This document shows positions 17,734 through 24,814 of a stretch of DNA of 45,427 bases, one piece after another; position 1 is the stretch's first letter; each line of letters opens with the position of its first letter. The stretch is taken from the NCBI GenBank assembly GCA_035632095.1, contig DASQHM010000044.1, positions 1 to 45,427 on the forward strand, written 5' to 3'. A model generated the notes under the pieces. That model did no database searches. It worked only from the letters and a program-made list of their open reading frames with translations, and was not told the origin of the DNA. This DNA is from DASQHM01 sp035632095 (lineage in GTDB: Bacteria; Pseudomonadota; Alphaproteobacteria; Ferrovibrionales; Ferrovibrionaceae). The position numbers and the translations under genes are program-made.

Positions 17734-18049
17734 TGGCGCACCGGTTCCGCCACGCTCATGCCGAGCGAATTCAATGCCACGCATGCCACTGCCCCCCGAC
17801 GGCAACTCAGCCGAACTGCCGGACGCGACTCGTCGCGGCCCTGTTGCGAGAGTGCCGTTCCATACGCCGGCAATCAAGACTCAAAGTTGCAAAACTGCGG
17901 ATGACACGTCTCTTTCAGCCACAAGCTCGACGTGAGCGGCTTCGAACGTTGCGATGGGACGGGCGCGAAAATAGCAGCCGATCGATTGCACGCGTGTTTG
18001 GGGGATTGGCGTTCGCCTCATCACGCGCGGTCCTCCGCTTCGCGCTCGC
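17734..18049. other. Gene-poor stretch upstream of copy A
   Basis: No convincing gene. On the minus strand a frame from 17874 to a TGA at 17730 overlaps the start of copy A and ends ALNSLGMSVAEPVRQ. Its DNA shares TTCGCTCGGC.TG, in the same phase, with the lysozyme-like ORF at 16741, so it may be an eroded copy of the same leader. The promoter of the micro-operon should lie here. Confidence 0.35.
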
Positions 18050-18214
18050 TCACCGCTCGCGCAGAGCCTCCTGCCGATAACGGAGCAGCGGCGAGAGCAA
18101 GTACTCGATCACCGGGCGCGAGCCGGTCTTGATCTTCACCGTCACCGCCATGCCGGGCGTAAGGTTCACCAGCTTGTCGTCGACCTGCATGGCGGCGCGA
18201 TCGAAAATTAACCG
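18050..18214 (-). pseudogene. C-terminal remnant of a HlyD-family type I secretion adaptor
   Basis: About 54 codons and a TGA read LIFDRAAMQVDDKLVNLTPG, then MAVTVKIKTGSRPVIEYLLS and PLLRYRQEALRER. This is the conserved C-terminal end of HlyD/PrtE membrane fusion proteins that bridge an ABC exporter and TolC. The remaining 350 or so residues are missing: upstream of 18220 the frame shows no HlyD similarity, and no ABC transporter or TolC gene is nearby. It is therefore a leftover of a lost type I secretion system. Confidence 0.72.
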
Positions 18215-18838
18215 AGCGGCTCCAGAATCCCCCGGGCAATCCGCAGAGCGCCGGAGCAAGCTGTGGGGAATGCCGAGCCAGTGTGGTGGCGGCCTGGAAG
18301 GCGCAATCCCTTCAGTCTCGATCCCGCAAAGCCGCGCCTCCCGCATATCGCAACCGCCATCTTTCAATTCACCGTCATCTTCGGCGGCCCGCTCATTGGG
18401 CTGGTGACGATCAAATACTTTCCGTTCTTGATCGAGGATCGCACGCTTTACATCGGCGGGATTGGAAGCATCGGCGTCTGCTTCCTTGCAAGCTTCCTGT
18501 GTCTGGGCGACAGCTCGTTCTCCCGCGGCATACCGACCTTTGCGAAGTTGCTGTTCCGCGGCGGCCCCAAAAATGACACAGCCTGCCGGACATGCGCGCA
18601 AAGCCGCCTCCGCCGCCATATCACAGCCTCGATCAATCGCGCGCCGAACCGGCGCGGGCCATTTCATTCCCATGGGCTTAGACGCATTGCCCGACGCTTG
18701 GTCTCGCCCCGATCCTCGGCGCCGCCGCCGTGTACGAGGCTCAACACTCTGCTGCGGCACGACAATTGCTTGCATTGTGCGGGCAGAAACGATCCCGCAT
18801 CATCGCGGCAATTGCGTTGTCCTGGGGGTAGGTGCCGA
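18215..18838. other. 620-bp stretch without a supported gene
   Basis: On the plus strand a frame open from 18263 into the PEP-CTERM gene encodes two hydrophobic segments (FQFTVIFGGPLIGLVTIKYF at about 18363-18425 and LYIGGIGSIGVCFLASFLCL at about 18447-18506) before becoming basic, low-quality sequence. I see no ribosome site or family match. It may be the eroded end of a small membrane protein joined by deletion to the HlyD remnant. The 3' end must hold the PEP-CTERM promoter. Confidence 0.3.
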
Positions 18839-19477
18839 ATGAAGCGCGTCATTTCGCAAATTCTGCGCGGTGGCTTGGCGGCGGCGCTCTGCGCCGTGGG
18901 CCTTTCCGCGAAGGCTCTGGCGGCGCCGGTGCTCAATCAGGCGATCTGGAACGCCAGCGTCCACAACGACACGTCATTCTCGACCGGCGGCGTGACCTGG
19001 AGCAGCAAGGACGGATTTGCCACGCGCTTCAACAGCACGGGCGGCTTCGGCGCGCAATTGACGCTCGGCGCCGGATCGATCAACGGCACCGCGACGTGTT
19101 CCGATCAAACGTTTCCCTGCCTCGGCGCATACCAATTCACGCTCGTCTTGCCGTTCGCGATTTCCGGCGTTTCGGGCGATTTGACCGTCATGGACGCTTT
19201 CGGACTTCACACCAATTTCACCATCGCGGGCGACGCCGTGCCGCTCGGCCCGATCGGCCTGCGCACCGGCTACACCGGCTTCTTCGGCGACACCTTCGGG
19301 CCGACCACGACGCTCGGTTTCTTCTGGATGCAGGGATTGCTCAGCGCCGACGACTCGGTGACCTTCAACTTCAGCAATGTGCGGATCATTCCGGTGCCGG
19401 AGCCGGAAACCTTGGCGCTGATCCTCGTCGCGCTCGGCGCCGTCGGCATCGCCCGCCGCGCTTTCCGCGTCGCCTAA
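18839..19477 (+). CDS. PEP-CTERM sorting domain-containing secreted protein
   Basis: A 212-residue exported protein. The signal peptide MKRVISQILRGGLAAALCAV ends near AKALA, and a beta-rich body follows with a CSDQTFPC pair that could form a disulfide. The C-terminus is a classic PEP-CTERM tripartite signal: PVPEPETLA, a hydrophobic helix LILVALGAVGIA, and the basic tail RRAFRV. Such proteins are processed by an exosortase (EpsH/XrtA) and are tied to exopolysaccharide or biofilm production. No exosortase is in the window, although a polysaccharide locus is 14 kb away. I chose the ATG at 18839, with GGGGGTAGG just upstream, over the ORF start at 18263, which would hide the signal peptide. Confidence 0.9.
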   Translation: MKRVISQILRGGLAAALCAVGLSAKALAAPVLNQAIWNASVHNDTSFSTGGVTWSSKDGFATRFNSTGGFGAQLTLGAGSINGTATCSDQTFPCLGAYQFTLVLPFAISGVSGDLTVMDAFGLHTNFTIAGDAVPLGPIGLRTGYTGFFGDTFGPTTTLGFFWMQGLLSADDSVTFNFSNVRIIPVPEPETLALILVALGAVGIARRAFRVA

Positions 19478-19505
19478 CCCAAGAACTGCCGCCGCCGAAA
19501 CGACT

Positions 19506-19531
19506 CGGGCGGCGGGTCACCCCGCCGCCCG
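19506..19531. terminator. Perfect 11-bp GC hairpin between convergent genes
   Basis: CGGGCGGCGGG (19506-19516), loop TCAC, CCCGCCGCCCG (19521-19531). It lies midway between the stops of the PEP-CTERM gene and the small basic secreted protein. There is no T-tract, so it is a hairpin-type 3' end for both strands rather than a textbook terminator. Confidence 0.5.
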
Positions 19532-19565
19532 ATGCATCATCGCGTCCGCACGGGGACGCGCGATC

Positions 19566-19865
19566 TTACTGCTTCGCCGGCGTATCGCTCTTGCCGTCGT
19601 TCTTCATGGATGCCGCACCGTCGGTCGTGCCGCCGCTCTTCTTGGTGGTCTTCTTGTGGTGCGTGACGTTCGACGCATGGCGCTGCTTCTTCTCGGCGCC
19701 GCTCTTGCTGGTGCCGTCGCTCTTCACGGCGTCGGACGACTTGGCGGCGGCGGGCGGGCTCGCCGGCTGCGACGGCTGATTGGGCTGCGCGGTCTGCGCG
19801 AAGGCCACGGCCGGGATCAACATGGCAGCGGCAAAGGCAGCGCCGATGAACTTGGGGGAACGCAT
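19566..19865 (-). CDS. Small basic, disordered secreted protein, 99 aa
   Basis: An N-terminal signal peptide (MRSPKFIGAAFAAAMLIPAV, cleavage after AFA) is followed by about 75 residues of low-complexity sequence rich in Pro, Gln, Ser, Lys, His and Gly (for example KKQRHASNVTHHKKTTKKSG). The exported part looks unstructured and strongly basic. Similar short Lys/His-rich periplasmic proteins are frequent in Bradyrhizobium-like genomes, with no assigned function. GAGG lies about nine bases upstream of the ATG at 19865. It appears to be transcribed alone, with its promoter in the 180 bp before the hydroxyacid dehydrogenase gene. Confidence 0.65.
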   Translation of the reverse strand: MRSPKFIGAAFAAAMLIPAVAFAQTAQPNQPSQPASPPAAAKSSDAVKSDGTSKSGAEKKQRHASNVTHHKKTTKKSGGTTDGAASMKNDGKSDTPAKQ

Positions 19866-20045
19866 GGGAATGTCCTCATTGCCTGTTACGGTGCATCGCG
19901 CGGCGGTACGGCACCTGCCGGCACCGGACGCGCAGCCCTAACGTCGGTCGCGGCTGCGGCTTAAGCATGGCCTGAGCGTGATCTTGTCGCGACCAGGTTG
20001 GGGCCGAATTGGGGCAGGGTAAACGCCGGGCGCGATTTGGCGGTG

Positions 20046-20996
20046 CTAGAGCACCCGCGTGAGCAGCGCTTTACCGGCGAAGTGCGCCGCCAGATTGCTC
20101 AGCACCAGGTCCGCCATGGCTTGGCGAGTCTCCAAGGTCGCCGACGCCTGATGCGGCTGCAGCACGACGTTGTCGAGCTTGAACAGCGCCTCGGGAATGC
20201 GCGGCTCGTCGATAAAAACATCGAGCCCGGCGGCGCCGAGGCGGCCCTCGGTCAATGCGGCCACCAATGCCGCTTCGTCGACGATGCTGCCGCGCGCCAC
20301 GCTGATGAGCGTTCCCTTTTTTCCGAGTGCGTCCAGCACGGCGCGATTGACCATGCGATCCGTGCCGGCGCTCGCCGCCGCGGTGACGGCGAGGAAATCG
20401 CTTCCGCGCGCCAATTCCACCAGGTCCGGGACGAACCGCCAGGGCTGATCGGTCTGCGCCGCCACGTCGTGGTAAGCGATCGACATGCCGAAGCCCGCCG
20501 CGCGCCGCGCGACGGCCTTGCCGATGCGGCCCAATCCGAGGATGCCGAGCCGCTTCCCGCTCAACTTCCGCGCCAGCGGCGGATTGCCGGACAGCCAGCG
20601 CCCCTCGCGGGCGAAGCGATCATTGAAGACGATGCGCCGTGACACCGCCAGCATGAGGCCGAGGGCGAGATCGGCCACGTCGTCGGTCAACACCTCGGGC
20701 GTATTGGTGAGCGCGACGCCGCGCGCGCGGCAACGGTCGAGATCGACCTTGTCGTAGCCGACACCAAAGACGGCAATGATTTCGAGCTTGGGCAACGCAT
20801 CGATGAGCGCCGCCGGCACGGCGCTGGTGCCGCCGATGACCAGCGCGCGCACGCGCGGACCAATGTCGGCCAGAAGCGCCTTCTGATCCGTCGCCTCCCA
20901 GGCAAAATGGCAGCGATATTGCGCCGACAACGCTTCCAAAGCCGCGGGCAGGATTTTCGCCAGAACCAGAATTTCGGGGCGTTCGGTCGGGCTCAT
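20046..20996 (-). CDS. D-isomer-specific 2-hydroxyacid dehydrogenase (hydroxypyruvate/glyoxylate reductase type)
   Basis: A 316-residue NAD(P)-dependent dehydrogenase. The catalytic triad is in place: R235 in ISVARGSIVDE, E264 in LDVFIDEP and H282 in LQPHQASAT. The Rossmann motif GILGLGRIGKAVA spans 151-163. An N-terminal substrate-domain block FGVGYDKVDLDRCRARGVAL resembles glyoxylate and hydroxypyruvate reductases. The substrate is not fixed. I chose the ATG at 20996 because the longer frame to 21251 runs through the divergent VTT gene. It shares a short divergent spacer with that gene. Confidence 0.9.
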   Translation of the reverse strand: MSPTERPEILVLAKILPAALEALSAQYRCHFAWEATDQKALLADIGPRVRALVIGGTSAVPAALIDALPKLEIIAVFGVGYDKVDLDRCRARGVALTNTPEVLTDDVADLALGLMLAVSRRIVFNDRFAREGRWLSGNPPLARKLSGKRLGILGLGRIGKAVARRAAGFGMSIAYHDVAAQTDQPWRFVPDLVELARGSDFLAVTAAASAGTDRMVNRAVLDALGKKGTLISVARGSIVDEAALVAALTEGRLGAAGLDVFIDEPRIPEALFKLDNVVLQPHQASATLETRQAMADLVLSNLAAHFAGKALLTRVL

Positions 20997-21126
20997 GACG
21001 GCGCATCCAAGGTCGTTACGTGAGGCGAACGCACAATCTGACCGGCGGTTGAGCCGCCGTCCAGTCCATCGGCTAGAATTCAACCGGGACCGAATGGTTT
21101 TCGGCAAAGCGCCAGGGGGGACGCGA

Positions 21127-21798
21127 ATGGCGGCGGGGCGGCCAAGGCTGGTTTCGGCGGCAGTGATCGCCGCCGTCGTCGCGGTGGCGGCGGTCTGGAT
21201 CTTGATTGCCGGCACCAGCATGCCGGCGTGGCCGGGTTTCGCCTCGACCATGCAGGCGGTGGAGGCCTATATCCGCAGCTTCGGGGCCTGGAGCATGGCC
21301 GCTTCCGTGCTGCTCATGGTGCTGCACAGCTTCGTGCCGTTTCCGGCCGAAGCGGTGGGCATGGCCAACGGCATGATCTATGGACCCGTCGTCGGCACGG
21401 CGTTGACCTGGAGCGGCGCCATGCTCGGCGCCTGGGCGGCGTTCGGCCTCGCCAAGCTGTTCGGCCGGCCGCTGGTGCTCCGCTTGCTGCCGGCGCGCCA
21501 CCAGGCCGCGCTCGACCGCTTCGCGGCGGAGGCCGGCGGGCCGACGCTTTTCTTCAGCCGTTTCGTGCCGATCATCTCGTTCAACCTGATCAACTACGCC
21601 GCCGGCCTCACCGCCATGTCGTGGTGGACCTTCACCTGGGCCACGGCGCTCGGCATCCTACCGATCACGGTGCTTGTGGTGCTGGCGGGCGACGGCATGG
21701 GCGGCGGTGAATCCAGCACCGCCGCCTGGTTGTTTGCCGCCGCCGCGCTCGGCTGGCTCGCGTGGTTCGCGACGCGCCGCTATTTGACCAGATCGTAA
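21127..21798 (+). CDS. TVP38/TMEM64 family membrane protein (VTT/DedA-like domain)
   Basis: A 223-residue integral membrane protein with about five to six hydrophobic helices. The VTT/SNARE-associated domain shows PFPAEAVGMANGMIYGPVVG, GAMLGAWAAFGLAKLFGRPL, FFSRFVPIISFNLINYAAGL and a WWTFTWATALGILPITVLVV helix. Relatives of the DedA/TMEM41 superfamily are thought to move lipids between membrane leaflets; a role here is inference. The ATG at 21127 has a strong GGGGGG at 21115-21120. The 3' end overlaps the convergent metallo-beta-lactamase-fold gene by 19 bp. Confidence 0.9.
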   Translation: MAAGRPRLVSAAVIAAVVAVAAVWILIAGTSMPAWPGFASTMQAVEAYIRSFGAWSMAASVLLMVLHSFVPFPAEAVGMANGMIYGPVVGTALTWSGAMLGAWAAFGLAKLFGRPLVLRLLPARHQAALDRFAAEAGGPTLFFSRFVPIISFNLINYAAGLTAMSWWTFTWATALGILPITVLVVLAGDGMGGGESSTAAWLFAAAALGWLAWFATRRYLTRS

Positions 21799-22589
21799 CT
21801 CTTGCCGGGTTCCGGAATCAGCACGCGCACCGGCAGTTTCGCCGCCTTGACCGCCGCCGCCACGTCCTCGGGCTTGGTGCCGGTGGGAACCTGCAACCGA
21901 TTGTGATGCGGGATGACGGTCTTCAGGTTCGGGTTGTTGGTGCGCAGCATCCTGATTTCCTCGACCACGTCGAGGGGATCCCTGTTCGGTGTCATTTGCA
22001 GGATGGCGACGTCGGGCTTGTACATGCGGCCCCACAGGGTCATGTCGAGGGTCGGCGCGGTCGAGCCGCCGAAATAGACCGTCAAGCCGTTCTCGAAGGT
22101 GATGAAGAAGCCCATGGCGGGGCCGCCGTAAAGCTTGTCGGACGTGCCGGAGCCGTGGATCGAGTTGACGTTGCGGATGGTGATGCCGTCGATCTTGTTC
22201 CAGTCGCCGGGATTGGAGCGCAGCACTTGCGCCAACGGCACCTTGCGCGGCTCGAACCAGACGGCGTTCATCTCGTAGGCCGCGATGATTTTCGCGCCCG
22301 TCGCGATGGCGATTTCCGCCGCCGAGCCGACTTCGTCCCCGTGCCCGTCGGCGACCACGATCACGTCAACTTTCGGAAAGTCCTCGACCTTCACTTTGCT
22401 GTCGGGATTGGTGACGAACGGATTGGTCAGCACGATCTTGCCGTTGGGCGAGGTCATGCGAAAGATCGACCAGGAGAACCATTCGATCTTGACCGGCGTT
22501 CCCGCCGCGAACGCGGTGACCGGGACGACGGCCGCGATCGTCGCGGCGGCGAGCGCGAGAAAGACGTAAGGCACAATTCGAGTTCGCAT
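21780..22589 (-). CDS. Exported metallo-beta-lactamase-fold protein with altered metal site
   Basis: A 269-residue protein with a signal peptide (hydrophobic residues 7-27, AFAAG), belonging to the UPF0173/UlaG-like branch of the metallo-beta-lactamase fold. The usual metal motif THGHGDH is ADGHGDE here (D81, H83, D85, E86), the conserved HG at 145-146 is kept, the usual bridging Asp of HAGDT is Ser (S176 in YFGGST), and IPHHN (H228, H229) remains. Two His ligands are therefore Asp/Glu and the bridging Asp is lost, so hydrolase activity is doubtful or uses a different metal set. An AGGGGGA ribosome site precedes the ATG at 22589. It is divergent from the cytochrome gene. Confidence 0.82.
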   Translation of the reverse strand: MRTRIVPYVFLALAAATIAAVVPVTAFAAGTPVKIEWFSWSIFRMTSPNGKIVLTNPFVTNPDSKVKVEDFPKVDVIVVADGHGDEVGSAAEIAIATGAKIIAAYEMNAVWFEPRKVPLAQVLRSNPGDWNKIDGITIRNVNSIHGSGTSDKLYGGPAMGFFITFENGLTVYFGGSTAPTLDMTLWGRMYKPDVAILQMTPNRDPLDVVEEIRMLRTNNPNLKTVIPHHNRLQVPTGTKPEDVAAAVKAAKLPVRVLIPEPGKSYDLVK

Positions 22590-22935
22590 GGCGATCCCCC
22601 TGACGACTGTTTTGATTGGGTGTCTAGGTCAACGTGCCGGAGGGTATAGCGAGCGCACTGACCCGGGCTAATGAAGCTTGCGTGAGCCCGACCGGCTCGG
22701 TCGAGGGTGCGTGGGATCGCCGCCGAGCGGCCAAGGCGATTGCTCATTTCCAATGCAACGGCGCGTCACGGATGCAACGCGGCGCCAAAATCGTGCGTAA
22801 GCACGCGAGGCTATTAGCAGTTTCCGATTGACCGCCCTTCGGCGGAGAGTAGCATTCGTCGCAGAATCGAGTGCTGCGGTCTGACGTCCGGTCGGTCAGC
22901 GGACGGTGCCTGACACAGCGGGGGTGGGGCAGCAA
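22590..22935. other. Divergent spacer between metallo-beta-lactamase-fold and cytochrome genes
   Basis: A 346-bp spacer. No ORF with a family match, RNA gene or clear operator was found. A few short dyads occur, for example CGCCCTTCGGCGG near 22841-22853. Promoters for both flanking genes should be here. Confidence 0.4.
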
Positions 22936-24810
22936 ATGAATTGGCTGTCGGCGTCGAAAGTGACGCGGCTGCGTTTGGTCGAGAACGCGGCAGCGGGCGT
23001 GGGCGGTGCGGCGGGGTTGGCGACAACGTCCGGCAGAGACGCGATTTTGTCTCGGGCCCTGACCCCCGTCCTGGCCTTCGCCGTGGCCATGGGTATTGCG
23101 GCAACGGTGGCCATGAACCCGGCGATGGCCGAGGACAAACCGGCCGCAGCCGCCGCTCCCGATCCTCACGTGAAGATCTTCGCCGAAGACCCGTTTCCCT
23201 CGGCCGTCCAATGCGCCCAGTGCCATCCGCGCATCTTTGCCGAGTGGTCGTCGTCGAATCACGCCTATGCGTCGATCTCGCCCATGTTCCACAAGTTCGA
23301 GCAGACCATCAGCGACCTGTCGTCGGGCACCATCGGCACGTTCTGCGTGCGCTGCCACCAGCAAGTCGCCACGCAGAACGGCGAGGCGCGCGAGCTGGCG
23401 CTTTGGAATCGCTCGGAGATCGCGCGCGAAGGCATCACCTGCATCACCTGCCATCGGGTCAGCACCGAGTTCGGCAAGGTCAACGGCGACCGCAATGTGG
23501 AGGCCGGCACGATTTTCGACCCCGTGTTCAATTCCGGCCGGGCGCGGAACCTGCCCGAAGTGCTGAAGGATCCGGAATTCTATCGCATCGCCGAAGCGCC
23601 GGGGCAGCCGGGCACGCCGATCCATACGGGCTCGGTAAAATTCACGCAGATCACCCAATCGGAATTCTGCGTCTCGTGCCACCAGGTGGCAGTGCATCCC
23701 GGCATCAAACTCGAAGTCGTTTGGGACCAATACCGCGATTCGCCGGCGGCGCGCGCCGGCGTCACCTGCCAGCAGTGCCACATGGGCAAGTATCCCGGCG
23801 AGGCCAAGGGCTACGACACCTGGCCGATCGCCATCGTCAACGGCCGCGTGGTCGGCGACGAAACCCAGCGCCATTCCAACCACGCCTTCTACGGGCCGGG
23901 GTATCCCATCGCCCATCCCGGTCTGTTCCCGTTCAATCAGCGCTCGCTCCGCTGGAGCATCGAGGAATGGCTGAAGTTCGACTACCGCGCGCCCTGGGGC
24001 GATCCGAAGTGGGAAGACAAGGTCGCCTCCGGCGAGATCAAGGTTAGCTTCCCCGACGTCTGGTCCAAGCGCGAAGACCGCGAGACCGCGCGCCTGATCG
24101 TGAACCAGAACCTCCGCCTGCTCGACGACAAGAAGGCGCTCCGCAAGGCGGTGATGGAGAACGGCTCGCGCATCGATGGGCCCTATTTCGACTCGATGCT
24201 CGCCGTGGGCAGCGAGCTCCGTTTCCACTATCGCGTCACCAACATCGACACCGGCCACAATCTTCCTTCCGGCTCGCTCGGCGCGCAGCCGGAAATCTGG
24301 CTCAACGTGGCGCTGAGCGATCCGGACGGCAAGCTGATCTGGGAATCGGGCTACATCGACAAGAACGGCGACATGGCCGATCTGCATTCGCTCGAAGTGG
24401 CGAAGGGCAACATTCCCGGCGATCATCAGTTGTTCAACCTGCAGACCAAGTTCCTGACCACCAACGTCAAGGGCACGGATCGCGAGATGTATCTGCCGGT
24501 GAATTTCGACATCGACCAGATTCCGTTCATCCGGCCCTCCGGCGTGCCGACCAGCGTGCTCAACCATCCGCCCTTCATCCGCATGGAGGGCCGCAGCGTG
24601 CCGCCGCTCGGCTACCGCGAAGCCAACTATCACGTGCCGTCGGACCTGATGACCAAGCCCGGCACGTACCGGCTCCAGGTGCGGCTGCGCAGCCGCGCCG
24701 AGCCGATCTACTTCATGAAGTTCGTCGGCGCGACGCGAGACATGGAGCAATCGATCAACGAGTGGATGCTCGACATCCATCCGCAGGCCGTGCAGTTCGA
24801 GGTGCATTGA
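22936..24810 (+). CDS. Penta-heme c-type cytochrome (cytochrome c-554-like) with C-terminal beta domain
   Basis: A 624-residue exported or membrane-anchored cytochrome. A hydrophobic segment at about residues 43-64, ending AMAED, acts as a signal or anchor after an unusually long N-region. Five CXXCH heme sites are at 93, 137, 169, 245 and 278 (CAQCH, CVRCH, CITCH, CVSCH, CQQCH), and further His residues (H109, H119, H313, H316) are candidate axial ligands. The heme part resembles the c-554 family. Residues from about 410 form a beta-sandwich-like region with NIDTGHNLPSGSLGAQPEIW, a block common in multiheme cytochromes. I chose the ATG at 22936 with GGGG upstream; an ATG at 22906 adds ten residues. 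The barrel gene follows at once, suggesting joint electron transfer at the outer membrane. Confidence 0.88.
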   Translation: MNWLSASKVTRLRLVENAAAGVGGAAGLATTSGRDAILSRALTPVLAFAVAMGIAATVAMNPAMAEDKPAAAAAPDPHVKIFAEDPFPSAVQCAQCHPRIFAEWSSSNHAYASISPMFHKFEQTISDLSSGTIGTFCVRCHQQVATQNGEARELALWNRSEIAREGITCITCHRVSTEFGKVNGDRNVEAGTIFDPVFNSGRARNLPEVLKDPEFYRIAEAPGQPGTPIHTGSVKFTQITQSEFCVSCHQVAVHPGIKLEVVWDQYRDSPAARAGVTCQQCHMGKYPGEAKGYDTWPIAIVNGRVVGDETQRHSNHAFYGPGYPIAHPGLFPFNQRSLRWSIEEWLKFDYRAPWGDPKWEDKVASGEIKVSFPDVWSKREDRETARLIVNQNLRLLDDKKALRKAVMENGSRIDGPYFDSMLAVGSELRFHYRVTNIDTGHNLPSGSLGAQPEIWLNVALSDPDGKLIWESGYIDKNGDMADLHSLEVAKGNIPGDHQLFNLQTKFLTTNVKGTDREMYLPVNFDIDQIPFIRPSGVPTSVLNHPPFIRMEGRSVPPLGYREANYHVPSDLMTKPGTYRLQVRLRSRAEPIYFMKFVGATRDMEQSINEWMLDIHPQAVQFEVH

Positions 24811-24814
24811 CGTG

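Noticed and set aside
18263..18838. Taking the PEP-CTERM protein as a 404-residue product starting at 18263
   Set aside because: The ATG at 18839 has a ribosome site and is followed by a normal signal peptide, which would be internal in the longer version.
19501..19509. CGACTCGGG matching the tRNA-Thr 3' end (14921-14929) as an attachment-site repeat
   Set aside because: Only nine bases match and the next bases differ. In GC-rich DNA this can arise by chance, and it also forms part of a local hairpin.
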